Source: Enterovibrio calviensis DSM 14347
GTDB taxonomy: Bacteria; Pseudomonadota; Gammaproteobacteria; Enterobacterales; Vibrionaceae
Length of the DNA: 64,000 nt
Direction of reading: 5' to 3'
Assembly: GCF_000621165.1 (NCBI RefSeq)
Contig: NZ_JHZA01000001.1
Location: forward strand, 868,001-932,000
Positions 20,901-29,090 of the stretch are shown here, one piece after another. How positions within the stretch are numbered: the first letter of the stretch is position 1; each line of letters begins with the position of its first letter. Below the pieces are notes generated by a model. That model saw nothing but the letters and a program-made list of their open reading frames with translations, did no database searches and had not been told where the DNA came from. The position numbers and the translations under genes are program-made.

Positions 20901-22516
20901 ATTTTCCCCTTGCCTAGCTCGCCAATGCTGACAAAAGGCAAACCGTAAGTGGCCGTGTTTCCGCCAGCCACATCGGGTTTAATGATTGGGGATTCCGTAA
21001 TGTATGCCAAGCCACGTTCGTCATAGGCTTTTGGTTTGTCGAACTCAATCCAGTAGTTATTGTCGTTGCGCGCCATCACCACCGGAAATGCGCGGTTCGA
21101 AATGTTCACGGCCGCTTGTCCTCGTGCCGTACCTACGCTGCCATAAAACCAGGTTGCATCTGCGAAGACATGGAATTTATCAACGGGTTTCCAGCCTTGT
21201 GATGTTGCGTCGTTAATTCCCCATAGCTTATTGATGTCCGCCTGAATGTTGCCCATTTCATCAGTTGCGACAAGCACTTCTGGTTTGCTATCAAATTGAA
21301 ATGTAGATTGATTGCAGTTTTTACCGCAAATGGCGTTATCGATTTGTTGCGCGATACCTGATGTAAATTGGGTCTCGAACTCTGCTTCAACGGTTTGTGG
21401 TTGGCCCGTACCAACGTCAAGGAGGATGTCCTTGTCGTTGAGAGACAAAGAGATGGCTTCGTTTATGACGTTAGGGTACTGAGAAAACACCTTTTCAACG
21501 TCAGGGCCAATCGTAATAGCGTTGGTGTTTACTGTGGCGTAGCGTTTCACTAACGCTTCCGCATTTCGGCCGCGTTGTTCTGCGCCCAAGTCATGAAGTG
21601 TAAATTGGGTTTGGTTTCCGCGTAGACCGCCAAGTTCAAAGGTATCGATACCAAAAGAAATGGTTTCGCCCCACACAAACTCGAATTCTCCGAGCGCGTT
21701 GGTTTTTCCGCGAGACGATCGGCTGAAGTAAGACAGGCCTTGAACTGGGTTCCCGTTCGAATCGGTGATCACCGCTTTTGATCTGATCGTTTCAGTGGGT
21801 TTGTACTGATAGGCTTCTTCGGCATTGGCGGAAACAAACGGCGCGTTTAAGTCAGCGACTGCACCTTCTGTCACCTCAGGTTCAATGTCAGGGACGTGGG
21901 TGCTAGGCAGTTTATCGACAAGGTTTTCTTCCGCTGGCTTTTCTTCTAATAGCTTATCAAAGTCCTCTGGCGGCAAGTCTAAGTCGTTATTGTACGTGGC
22001 AGAGAAGGCCAGTTTGTCACTCGTGGACAGGACGGGGAAATCAATTTGCTTGTCATGACTCGGTGCTACCGCGGTGATCAATGCGCGAGCATTGCGAAGC
22101 TTTTCTGGTGAGTCGATAAACTCTGACGCTTGATCGAGTGATAAACGAAGGCGATCAGGCGTTTCAGCCGAACGTTGTTCTTTCTCTTCGAAAAGGTGTG
22201 CAAACGTCGCTAACACGGTGCCGTCGAATTCACAAATAACCGAATCATTTTGCGAGAATTCAAACGCATTGGCTGCTTCACCATTACAGGTAACGGAAGA
22301 GCCAAACACCAAAGATCCATCGAGGGAAAATTCTCCCGCGATAATGGGGTCTGGTAAACCAATATCGGGAGAGCCATCCGTTCCTTCCTCAGGAAGAACG
22401 GGAGCAGGTGTTTCAATGTCTACGTCTATATCTGGATGAAGAATCGGAGTGTCTTCATCGTTGCAGCCAGCAAGCGCCGCAAGGACTAAAATGGAGAGGA
22501 GTGTTTTTTTATACAT
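17963..22516 (-). CDS. acfD: AcfD/SslE (YghJ)-type M60 zinc metalloprotease lipoprotein
   Basis: 1517 residues. The N-terminus is a lipoprotein signal with lipobox LAGC (acylated Cys at residue 18), then an acidic Pro/Asp/Glu-rich linker. The large body resembles accessory colonisation factor AcfD of V. cholerae and the E. coli mucinase SslE/YghJ. The C-terminal part holds the M60 gluzincin signature H1302-E-V-G-H1306 with downstream Glu (E1316 or E1320). M60 enzymes cut mucin-type glycoproteins, and SslE and AcfD homologues reach the surface through the type II secretion system. The gene faces the T6SS operon and its product has no T6SS delivery marker I can see, so the adjacency may be about host interaction rather than export. 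Start ATG 22516 with GAGAA upstream. Confidence 0.92.
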   Translation of the reverse strand: MYKKTLLSILVLAALAGCNDEDTPILHPDIDVDIETPAPVLPEEGTDGSPDIGLPDPIIAGEFSLDGSLVFGSSVTCNGEAANAFEFSQNDSVICEFDGTVLATFAHLFEEKEQRSAETPDRLRLSLDQASEFIDSPEKLRNARALITAVAPSHDKQIDFPVLSTSDKLAFSATYNNDLDLPPEDFDKLLEEKPAEENLVDKLPSTHVPDIEPEVTEGAVADLNAPFVSANAEEAYQYKPTETIRSKAVITDSNGNPVQGLSYFSRSSRGKTNALGEFEFVWGETISFGIDTFELGGLRGNQTQFTLHDLGAEQRGRNAEALVKRYATVNTNAITIGPDVEKVFSQYPNVINEAISLSLNDKDILLDVGTGQPQTVEAEFETQFTSGIAQQIDNAICGKNCNQSTFQFDSKPEVLVATDEMGNIQADINKLWGINDATSQGWKPVDKFHVFADATWFYGSVGTARGQAAVNISNRAFPVVMARNDNNYWIEFDKPKAYDERGLAYITESPIIKPDVAGGNTATYGLPFVSIGELGKGKIMVMGNARYNSVLVCPTGYSWGGNSLCENGKDGDDMKHFFSNVIRYLTNRADDGSITVGTNIPHVYFTRAGITLGHKEAYVIADDFNVTTEQISSFSNISPTDMPLLILNGFDYHGPTGDYYLPPHTANTDSPKLSQDDVTALIKYVSNGGSILVMETLRATNNAGELGRLFDAAGIAFGMGESVVPTGNGPNDGYADRVRSNREYGLYIIERYAPIDGENGEKPKLPYNIDSVTGEVTWDHIIAGKPDKAPELETAYYFEKSQDGKPVEHKAFIREEDHFVRNDSGHIDVSNGEPVVDTKSLRKAINDLLDKFNVEGERTYQECTDYNYHYEINCLEYRPGNGIPLTGGMARPIYTKLDLGEREARAMIQAADLGTNIERLYQHERYFRTDGNLGERLSSVDLNRIYTNMSVWLWNDLDYRYESGKDDELGFERFTEFLNCYTSNNGAEGTQCSQELGSQLVEMDMVYGADAGEYAGQMNPSYPLNYMEKPLTRLMLGRSFWDYDVVVDIRRFPGEPDGFAAGKELTFDMSNNTVAYYAGNRQATGQWAVAHESVMVNVSGNNAPVTFTVGLHDDLTGREKHELGLKRPPRMQKSYTIKSSGEFTVPYGGLIYVQGGDSEAVSIKFNGSVAAPLFDGTASEWVNPQHSPAPMGDVVSSSFIYTAPKANMSAKNISGGIAQFATDLDVFSQDLNDFYARDEGIDGQRNRAVIHADTPNNRHAFVNDVAISIGSAHSGYPVMNSSFDAASQNMPTTPLNDWLIWHEVGHNAAEAPLNVEGATEVANNVLGLYMQQKYLGKMPRVERDIRIAPEFVNAESGHAWGAGGAGERLLMFAQLKEWADKELDITQWYEGHLPDFYNQEIGMNGFNLYKLMHRLTRNPSETGMRLVGENQCYQPNLGKSDALLLCASYAAQTDLTTFFDAWNPGVIASILPGVSEPQYDGGISDAGRAAVRALNLPLPTRNPLTIDSVTVGTPAHE

Positions 22517-22794
22517 TATTATTCTCGATAGCCGATACTCGGCAAAACGTAAATTGCTTCTTAACGGGTGACTAAAAGAAAAAGCGGTACGTTTTACTGA
22601 AAAATTAACGGTGAAACGAGAATAAAATGCGGAAACCTGAACGAATGCACCATTTACGTGCAGTTTGGCTAGATATCGTTCTTATCTACTTGTCAAAACA
22701 ATGGTTTTTCCGAGGGCTTGTTGAGCGTTGTCGAGAATGTAAGAAGAAATACTAAAGAGAAAATAGGGTAAAAAGCATTCACCCTAAACGAAAA
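22517..22794. other. Intergenic region upstream of the AcfD-like gene
   Basis: About 280 bases, A/T-rich, between the AcfD-like start and the helicase terminator. It should hold the - strand promoter of the AcfD-like gene, but no convincing -35/-10 pair can be named. A weak dyad (TAGGGT, 11-base spacer, ACCCTA) lies near 22764-22786. No ORF of credible size. Confidence 0.5.
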
Positions 22795-22815
22795 AAGCCA
22801 GACACTGTCTGGCTT
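22795..22815 (-). terminator. Intrinsic terminator of the RhlE-type helicase gene
   Basis: AAGCCAGAC, loop of 3, GTCTGGCTT: a perfect 9-bp stem. On the - strand it runs on into TTTTCG, giving the U-tract expected downstream of the helicase stop at 22833. Confidence 0.85.
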
Positions 22816-22832
22816 CTTGTTTTCAAATCAAC

Positions 22833-24380
22833 TTAGTTGGCGCTTGGGGTCGCTTTCGCTGTGTTGCCCGAAGGGCGACGGCGTTGTTGACCACCTGGCT
22901 TTCTGTTTTGGCTGCCAGCAGGTTTCTGCGCGCCATTGCCTTGCGGCTTGTTGCGTGCTGGCGCTTGGCCAGATGTATTCGCGCCACGGTTACCCGTGTT
23001 GCCATTGCGGTTACCGGTACGGGCAGCGTTATTGCGATTAGAACCTTCGCGACGTGCTTGGCCTTCACCGTTGCCTTCCGCTTTTTGACCTTGTTGGCCG
23101 TCTTGGCGTGATTGACGGTTTTCGAACATTGCTTTGTCACCGTTGCCACGGTAGCCAGAAGAACGACGACCACCTGTTGGTGCGCTTGGCTTTTTCGGTT
23201 TCTTTGCTTTCATAGGGCGAGTGTCCAGCGCACGCTCAGGAACAGCAATGCTTGGCTTGAAACCTTTTAGTTCCACGCGAGGCAGTACTTGTTGAATCAA
23301 ACGTTCAATACCGAACAGGTCATCTGCTTCATCAGCACAAACCAAAGAAATCGCTTTACCCACTTCACCAGCACGACCGGTACGGCCAATACGGTGAACG
23401 TAATCTTCAGCAACGTTTGGCAAGTCAAAGTTAACCACTTGTGGTAGCTGAGGAATATCAATACCACGTGCCGCAATATCGGTTGCTACTAGTACACGCA
23501 CTTCACCTGATTTAAAATCAGCCAATGCTTTGGTACGAGCACCTTGGCTCTTGTTACCGTGGATCGGCGCAGCAGTGATGCCTTCTTCATTGAGAAAATG
23601 AGATAGCTTGTTTGCACCGTGTTTGGTACGGCTAAATACCAACACCTGACGCCAGTTACCTTCTTTGATCAAGGTAGTAAGGATTGCTGGTTTTTTCTTT
23701 TTGTCAGAAGGGTAGATACATTGCTCAACGGTGCGTGCCGTTGAGTTAGCAGGCGTCACTGAAATCTCAACAGGGTTGTTCACCAAGCCTTTCGCTAGTT
23801 GACGAATCTCGTCAGAAAACGTTGCAGAGAACAGCAAGTTCTGGCGATTCTTCGGCAAAATATCAAGGATTCGTTTGATGTCACGGAAGAAGCCCATGTC
23901 TAGCATGCGGTCAGCCTCGTCCAAAACCAGCACTTCTAGCTGTGAAAACTTCACCGCGTTCTGGCTGTACAGATCAAGCAAACGACCTGGCGTGGCGACT
24001 AGCACGTCGGTACCTTTGCGCAGTGCCATGAGCTGTGGGTTGATTTTAACGCCACCAAAAACAACGCTAGAACGCAGGCGCGTGTGCTTGCTGTAAGCTT
24101 CTGCGTTTTCTAGGATCTGAGCAGCTAGCTCACGAGTCGGTGTTAAGATCAAAGCGCGAACGTGGTTTGGACGTGCGCGATCACCGTGGCTCAGCTTTTC
24201 TAGAATAGGCAATACAAAGCCAGCGGTTTTACCTGTACCGGTTTGCGCTGCAGCCATGACATCCTTGCCTTCAAGTACAGCAGGGATAGCCTGCGCCTGA
24301 ATAGGAGAAGGCGTATCGTAACCCTTCTCTTGTACCGCTTTAAGGATTGGTGCAGAAAGACCTAACGAGGTAAAACCCAT
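22833..24380 (-). CDS. rhlE: RhlE-type DEAD-box ATP-dependent RNA helicase
   Basis: 515 residues from ATG 24380; the start is fixed by homology to RhlE (M-x-F-x-SLGLS) and by GAGAA just upstream, while an in-frame TTG five codons earlier is rejected. Motifs: Q-motif near 23-30, AQTGTGKT 45-52, PTREL about 81, DEAD 154-157, SAT 185-187 and HRIGRTGR in the second RecA lobe. The C-terminal 120 residues are basic, Asn/Gly/Arg/Gln-rich and disordered, as in many RhlE proteins, and probably bind RNA or ribosome-assembly intermediates. A housekeeping gene, with its own terminator. Confidence 0.93.
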   Translation of the reverse strand: MGFTSLGLSAPILKAVQEKGYDTPSPIQAQAIPAVLEGKDVMAAAQTGTGKTAGFVLPILEKLSHGDRARPNHVRALILTPTRELAAQILENAEAYSKHTRLRSSVVFGGVKINPQLMALRKGTDVLVATPGRLLDLYSQNAVKFSQLEVLVLDEADRMLDMGFFRDIKRILDILPKNRQNLLFSATFSDEIRQLAKGLVNNPVEISVTPANSTARTVEQCIYPSDKKKKPAILTTLIKEGNWRQVLVFSRTKHGANKLSHFLNEEGITAAPIHGNKSQGARTKALADFKSGEVRVLVATDIAARGIDIPQLPQVVNFDLPNVAEDYVHRIGRTGRAGEVGKAISLVCADEADDLFGIERLIQQVLPRVELKGFKPSIAVPERALDTRPMKAKKPKKPSAPTGGRRSSGYRGNGDKAMFENRQSRQDGQQGQKAEGNGEGQARREGSNRNNAARTGNRNGNTGNRGANTSGQAPARNKPQGNGAQKPAGSQNRKPGGQQRRRPSGNTAKATPSAN

Positions 24381-24622
24381 ATGTATAATTCTCAATAAGA
24401 TTACGTCCCAAAATGGACGGCTGATGGCAAGTACGCCAAGTCAGTAGGGAAAGGGGCGCTATTCTGAGGCTTTTGCTGTGTATCATCAACGACTATCGTT
24501 ATTTTATTTGTAATACTTAGCCGCCATAATTAAGGGTTATACTCAAGCAAGCTGCATTCGACATCTTTAGCTTGCTTGGGTATCGCACAAATTAGTTAGT
24601 TGAAAGGAATAAAGGGATAACA
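24381..24622. other. Divergent intergenic region between the helicase and phosphatase genes
   Basis: About 240 bases serving as leader for both divergent genes. It contains one copy of the window's interspersed inverted repeat (24539-24583) close to the phosphatase start. No confident promoter hexamers were identified. Confidence 0.5.
24539..24583. repeat. Interspersed inverted repeat, copy 1
   Basis: ATACTCAAGCAAGCT, a 15-base spacer, AGCTTGCTTGGGTAT: arms complementary but for one G/T position, able to fold into a 15-bp hairpin. Same family as the copies at 54.5, 55.6, 57.6, 59.9 and 62.3 kb (core CTTGGGTAT), all intergenic or at gene ends. Confidence 0.8.
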
Positions 24623-25117
24623 ATGACACATCCAACATGGGAACTGCCTGTTGAAGCGGGTGCGTTGATTTTAACACCATGCCCAGGAACCAAAGGCACG
24701 TCGTTAAAAGAGAGCTTAGAGCAACTTAAAGCACAAGGTGTGACCATGATTGTCACCGCGCTAAGCCAAGAAGAAATGGCTGAAAAAGGCGTCGCTGAAC
24801 TAGGTGAATTTGCACAAGCTGCTGGAATCACATGGTTCCAAGCGAAGATTGAAGACGATGAAGCGCCAAACGCCGAGTTTATTCAAAGCTGGCAACAATG
24901 CCAATCACACCTGCATGATGCCATTGCAAAAGGGGAAAAGGTTGCCCTGCATTGCATGGGTGGCTCAGGTCGTACCGGTTTGTTGGCGGCGCATTTACTC
25001 TTAGAACGTGGCTGGGAATTGGACGATATTATTCGCGAAGTTCAAGCATTGCGCCCTGGTGCATTTACTAAACAACCTCAAATTGACTACATCAACGAGT
25101 TTGCTAGTCAGTCATAA
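24623..25117 (+). CDS. Dual-specificity/tyrosine-type protein phosphatase (CDKN3-like)
   Basis: 164 residues with the cysteine phosphatase loop H110-C111-M-G-G-S-G-R117-T, the HC-x5-R signature of protein tyrosine/dual-specificity phosphatases. C111 would be the nucleophile and R117 the phosphate binder. A candidate general acid Asp sits in IEDDEAP at about 77-82. The whole protein resembles the bacterial set annotated as CDKN3-like phosphatases. Substrate unknown. No signal peptide, so cytoplasmic. AAAGGAATAAAGGG upstream supports the start. Flanked by the helicase and the eCIS operon with separate regulation. Confidence 0.85.
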   Translation: MTHPTWELPVEAGALILTPCPGTKGTSLKESLEQLKAQGVTMIVTALSQEEMAEKGVAELGEFAQAAGITWFQAKIEDDEAPNAEFIQSWQQCQSHLHDAIAKGEKVALHCMGGSGRTGLLAAHLLLERGWELDDIIREVQALRPGAFTKQPQIDYINEFASQS

Positions 25118-25130
25118 ACCATTTTTTGTC

Positions 25131-25155
25131 AGCCACTGATGCCTTATCAGTGGCT
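25131..25155. terminator. Hairpin after the phosphatase gene
   Basis: AGCCACTGAT, 5-base loop, ATCAGTGGCT: perfect 10-bp stem starting 14 bases after the phosphatase stop. The + strand T-run after it is weak (AGATTT), while a T-run precedes it, so it would end transcription best on the - strand. Likely a transcript-end hairpin. Confidence 0.55.
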
Positions 25156-25655
25156 AGATTTCCCAAATAAGAAATCCCTTCCCTGCGCTAGTGACCTGAC
25201 GTCTTTCAATTTCATTTTCTCTTCGATGTAGACAAATGACATTCGCCCTAAGCATTACGAAGGGAGTCAGAATATGCATTGTTGTGGCTATGGCTAAAAG
25301 GAGTGTTTTGCCGAGCAGCTAGATGGCCTGTCCATTTAATTAGTCTTTTGGCGTTTTCTCACAATTAATTCTGACAAAAATAAGAGCGCACAATAAGAAC
25401 GATTACATTGTGCTTAACATCATGAAAAACTGCACATAAAACGAACGTACTATTTTAGGCATATTTCCCTCCATATGTGTTTCGTCTTGCGGTTGCGACA
25501 GGCATTTGGCCGAAAGTTGACCATCCTCTTTACTGTGTATTGTGACATCAATACTGTACTCACCCTTCGATGATGTCGATGTTTTCAGTCGGTTGCATCG
25601 CTACACATTAACGCCTGTTTTATTGGATCCATCGTCTTGCTTGAGGAGGTCACCC
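25156..25655. promoter_or_regulatory. Upstream regulatory region of the eCIS operon, with two dyads
   Basis: About 500 A/T-rich bases without a credible gene, ahead of the sheath gene. Two operator-like elements are visible. The first is GCACAAT, 12-base spacer, ATTGTGC (25388-25413). The second is GTATTG, 6 bases, CAATAC (25537-25554), flanked by direct repeats TACTGT at 25531 and 25552, 21 bases apart. A possible -35 TTGACC lies at 25517. The region ends with an excellent ribosome site, GAGGAGGT at 25643-25650. Promoter position and the regulator are inference only. Confidence 0.45.
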
Positions 25656-27611
25656 ATGCCAGTCGCACTGACATATCCCGGCGTTTATATTCAAGAAATC
25701 CCTAGTGGTAGTCGCTCATTGAGTGGCGTTGCTACGTCTATTGCTGCATTTGTGGGGCGCTTTTCTCGCGGTCCACTCAACACACCAGTGCGTATGTTTC
25801 ATGTAGGTGACTTTGACACCCACTTTGGTGGCGTACACACGAACAGTGAAACCAGTTACGCCGTTTCTCAGTTTTACCTTAATGGCGGAGGTCAAGCCGT
25901 TGCTGTTCGCGTCGGAGGTGGAACCAATGGCAGCATGACAGCGCAAAGTTGGGCTGGCGCAACCACATTGACCTTTGATGCAGGGCGTCAGTTTCAGGGC
26001 AACGCGGTTAACGACCCCGGCGGATGGAACAACCATATTCGCGCCGATATCGATTATCTCACCTCTGATCCCACCGCTTTATTTAATCTGTCATTGACTG
26101 AAATTCGTCACGTCGACGGATTAGAGTTGCCCGTGCGCAATGAAACCTATCGCAATGTGTCCATGGTATCCACCCATCCACGTTACGTCGTCAACGTCGT
26201 CAATGACGATTCTATGTTGGTTCAGTTAACGCAAGGTGGCGCGGGTGTTGAAATGCCTGCGCCCACGGGCTTCTATTCGGCCGTTCAGGATACGACTCAA
26301 TATGTTGGCGTCGCGGATGACAACACACTTCAGGTGAACCTAGGCACTGGAGCACATGATGTTGTTGTTGACGCGAGCACGAAGCCAACCACCATTGCAG
26401 AAGCGGCGCTGATGCTGCAGAACGCCATTCGAGATACTCGACCTGCCGATCCGCTATGGGCGCAATGCCAAGTTGTGGTTCGTGGAACACGCATGGCAAT
26501 TTTCAGTGGAAGAAACAGCGCTGATTACCGTGCTGGTCACGTGGTTGCTATTGCGGAATCTGTCGGTGATTTTGGCACGGTGATGGGATTAGTTGGCAGC
26601 GTCACGGCTAACGTGCAGCAGTATGCCATGAATACCGTCGCACCTGCGGGGCTACAAACATTGGCGACAGCGGGCGCAGATGGTGCGATGCCAACCAATG
26701 CCGAGCGCGCAGCACAACTACGAGGCAACCGCACACTTCGCACGGGACTGTATGCGTTGGAAGATGTCGATTTGTTCAACATCTTGCTCATTCCAGAATC
26801 AGCAGATCTCGGCTCTGTTGCCAATATGTCCAGTGTCATGAGTCCGGCGCTTAGCTATTGCGAAGAACAACGGGCATTTTTGTTGATTGACCCGCCCCCT
26901 GACGTTAACAGCGTAGAAGAAGCGCAAGACTGGCTAGACGAAGTCTCAGGTGTTGGTCTGCGTCATCGTAACACTGCAGCGTACTACCCTCGGGTTCAGG
27001 TTCCCGATCCCAACAATGAAAACCGTCTTCGCACCATCGCGCCAAGCGGCACGATCGCGGGGCTATATGCTCGCAAAGATACGGAGTCAGGTATCTGGAC
27101 TGCTGCCGCGGGGATTACTGCAAGCCTTCGTAATGTTGTTGGGTTTAATCAAGCCTTAACCAATAACGAAATTGGTCAGCTTAATCCTGTGGGGCTTAAC
27201 TGCCTTCGTAATGGCGGTATCAGCGGCAACATTGCTTGGGGCGCAAGAACCCTTCGTGGTGCCAACGAGTTGGCGTCTGAATGGACTTATATCCCTGTTC
27301 GTCGCACAGCATTGTTCATTGAAGAGTCGTTATTTAGAGGCTTGCAGTGGGCAGTATTCCAACCTAACGATGAACCGCTCTGGTCTGAAATCCGCATTGC
27401 AGTGGGTGACTTCATGCAAGGGTTGTTTCGACAAGGCGCGTTCCAAGGCAGTTCGCCGGAACAGGCTTATCGCGTCAAGTGCGACGCAGAGACGACAACG
27501 CAAGCTGATATTGATGCCGGTGTGGTCAATTTGCTGGTGGGTTTTGCCGGATTAAAACCGGCGGAATTTGTCGTTGTTAGCTTGCAGTTGATGAATAACA
27601 GCAACGGGTAA
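25656..27611 (+). CDS. eCIS contractile sheath protein
   Basis: 651 residues, starting at ATG 25656 behind GAGGAGGT; upstream in-frame codons lack both ribosome site and family similarity. The N-terminus (YPGVYIQEIPSG, residues 6-17) and the C-terminal block ending in NLLVGFAGLKPAEFVVV are characteristic of phage/CIS tail sheath proteins, which form the outer contractile helix. Afp and PVC encode three sheath paralogues; only this one exists here, so it probably forms the whole sheath. The middle (about 150-380) is variable and likely surface decoration. First gene of a + strand operon of about 19 genes. Confidence 0.95.
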   Translation: MPVALTYPGVYIQEIPSGSRSLSGVATSIAAFVGRFSRGPLNTPVRMFHVGDFDTHFGGVHTNSETSYAVSQFYLNGGGQAVAVRVGGGTNGSMTAQSWAGATTLTFDAGRQFQGNAVNDPGGWNNHIRADIDYLTSDPTALFNLSLTEIRHVDGLELPVRNETYRNVSMVSTHPRYVVNVVNDDSMLVQLTQGGAGVEMPAPTGFYSAVQDTTQYVGVADDNTLQVNLGTGAHDVVVDASTKPTTIAEAALMLQNAIRDTRPADPLWAQCQVVVRGTRMAIFSGRNSADYRAGHVVAIAESVGDFGTVMGLVGSVTANVQQYAMNTVAPAGLQTLATAGADGAMPTNAERAAQLRGNRTLRTGLYALEDVDLFNILLIPESADLGSVANMSSVMSPALSYCEEQRAFLLIDPPPDVNSVEEAQDWLDEVSGVGLRHRNTAAYYPRVQVPDPNNENRLRTIAPSGTIAGLYARKDTESGIWTAAAGITASLRNVVGFNQALTNNEIGQLNPVGLNCLRNGGISGNIAWGARTLRGANELASEWTYIPVRRTALFIEESLFRGLQWAVFQPNDEPLWSEIRIAVGDFMQGLFRQGAFQGSSPEQAYRVKCDAETTTQADIDAGVVNLLVGFAGLKPAEFVVVSLQLMNNSNG

Positions 27612-27617
27612 ACGTTG

Positions 27618-27647
27618 TCTCTGTCAGCTAGTACTGGCAGAGATTTT
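27618..27647 (+). terminator. Hairpin/attenuator between sheath and tube genes
   Basis: TCTCTGTCAG, 6-base loop CTAGTA, CTGGCAGAGA (10-bp stem with one G-U pair), followed directly by TTTT. It begins 7 bases after the sheath stop. The rest of the operon continues beyond it, so it would act as a partial terminator or a stabilising 3' end. Confidence 0.65.
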
Positions 27648-27717
27648 CTGAAGTTGTTATTCGTTTTTTGGTTGATGGCTTTATTGCTTATTTTGAATGG
27701 TTAGCGAGGGGGACGAG

Positions 27718-28245
27718 ATGTCTCAGCTTAACGTGAATGGTCAGCGCATTGTGCCTTATCCCGGCTACAAATTTATTGTCAAAGAAGCGGGTGGTGACGT
27801 GCTGGCAGCCGTACAAAAGGTGTCGGGGCTTAGCCGCACGGTTGAAGTGATGGAGTACCGAGAAGGGGGCGATCCTTCTCATACTCGTAAATCACCGGGT
27901 CAGGCTAAATTTGAGGCCATTACGCTAGAACGCGGCGTGACAGAAAACCTGCAATTTGAACAGTGGGCTAACAAGGTTTGGCGAATCGGCACTGGGTTAG
28001 GTGGTGAAGTCTCGTTGGCGGATTTTCGCAAGACATTGATCCTCGAAGTGCTCAATGAAGCGGGTCAAAAAGTACTGAGTTATACCCTCTACAATTGCTG
28101 GGTGTCAGAATACAAAGCGATACCTGCGCTTGATGCATCAAGCTCCGCATTTATGATCCAATCAGTCAAACTCGAAAATGAGGGGTGGGAGCGCAACGAC
28201 ATCACTGTGCCTAATGAACCTAGTTTTGTGCATCCAGAGCAGTGA
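27718..28245 (+). CDS. eCIS inner tube protein (gp19-like)
   Basis: 175 residues from ATG 27718, preceded by GAGGGGGACGAG. The text NFxVxxGG-like opening (KFIVKEAGGDVLAAVQKVSGL), then the YREGGDP and QFEQWANKV segments, is that of the phage-tail-region tube family used by eCIS (T4 gp19, Afp1/Afp5 relatives). It polymerises into hexameric rings forming the cargo-carrying tube. Afp and PVC carry a second tube paralogue as baseplate-proximal ring; no second copy is seen here. The gene lies 106 bases after the sheath gene, behind a hairpin. Confidence 0.94.
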   Translation: MSQLNVNGQRIVPYPGYKFIVKEAGGDVLAAVQKVSGLSRTVEVMEYREGGDPSHTRKSPGQAKFEAITLERGVTENLQFEQWANKVWRIGTGLGGEVSLADFRKTLILEVLNEAGQKVLSYTLYNCWVSEYKAIPALDASSSAFMIQSVKLENEGWERNDITVPNEPSFVHPEQ

Positions 28246-28255
28246 GTAACGGCCA

Positions 28256-29059
28256 ATGCGTGTCGCGATATCGGCGTTGACCAATAATGAGCGTGTTGAG
28301 CTGTGGGAAAAAGCCGCTGACATGTTACCGCCTCAGCGTGCGGTGGCCATGGTGTCTGCGTTTATTCCTGTCCAATACCACGGCGAAGTCATCGAATGGA
28401 CATTAGCTGGGCGTGACCATTTCCTGCTTCAGGCCTATCGCACCGAGTTTGGAGAGCCCATTTCGGTCGTGGGTGCTTGCTCGGAGTGTGAGGCCAAAAC
28501 GCAGTTGTCGTTTACCGTTTCAGAGGTGTTGGCAAGCAGCTCGGATCGCTTGAATATCAATGCTCTCGATACCGAAATTAACACCGAACTGTATTTGCCT
28601 TTTTACGAGACATTTAACGCTGGAATGTGCAGTGGTCGTTTTCGTTTGCCCATCGTGCGCGATTTGTTCGCGCTTTCCGCTTTCGACGCCTCAGTGTCAA
28701 CCTTGGCGCAATGCGTGTTAGAGCCTGCTAGCTATCGCGATGTTGCTCGCAGTATCGAGCTTCTGGAAGATAGTGACTCAGCATGGCAGGGCTTCTATCA
28801 AGCGCTCGAAACGAGAATGCTTGATGTTGAGCCATTGACCATTGTTTCGCTGAACTCTGCATGCACGGAATGTGGGGCAGAAACAGAGCATCAGTTCGAT
28901 ATTGCTCATCAATTCTGGTCAATGATGACGGCTGATGTTGAGCGTCAGTTGTGGGACGTCCACCTTCTTGCTTCCGCCTACGGTTGGTCAAGCCATGACA
29001 TCCTCTCCATGAGCCCTGCACGCCGTCGCCAACACATTGCCATGGTGATCGACGCATGA
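28256..29059 (+). CDS. T4 baseplate hub-like protein (gp26/T4_baseplate family) of the eCIS
   Basis: 267 residues resembling the T4_baseplate family found in eCIS loci directly after the tube gene. Two Cys pairs, C75-x-x-C78 and C203-x-x-C206, suggest one shared zinc site. In T4 the related gp26 helps assemble the central baseplate hub; the exact task in eCIS is not established. The ribosome site is weak (start 10 bases after the tube stop), suggesting low, coupled expression that fits a chaperone or hub role rather than a bulk structural part. Confidence 0.7.
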   Translation: MRVAISALTNNERVELWEKAADMLPPQRAVAMVSAFIPVQYHGEVIEWTLAGRDHFLLQAYRTEFGEPISVVGACSECEAKTQLSFTVSEVLASSSDRLNINALDTEINTELYLPFYETFNAGMCSGRFRLPIVRDLFALSAFDASVSTLAQCVLEPASYRDVARSIELLEDSDSAWQGFYQALETRMLDVEPLTIVSLNSACTECGAETEHQFDIAHQFWSMMTADVERQLWDVHLLASAYGWSSHDILSMSPARRRQHIAMVIDA

Positions 29060-29090
29060 ATGCCTGCCAGTGCGATATAAGGATGCACAT

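Noticed and set aside
17963-22516. AcfD-like protein as a T6SS effector
   Set aside because: It has a lipoprotein signal, is on the other strand behind a terminator, and relatives use type II secretion.
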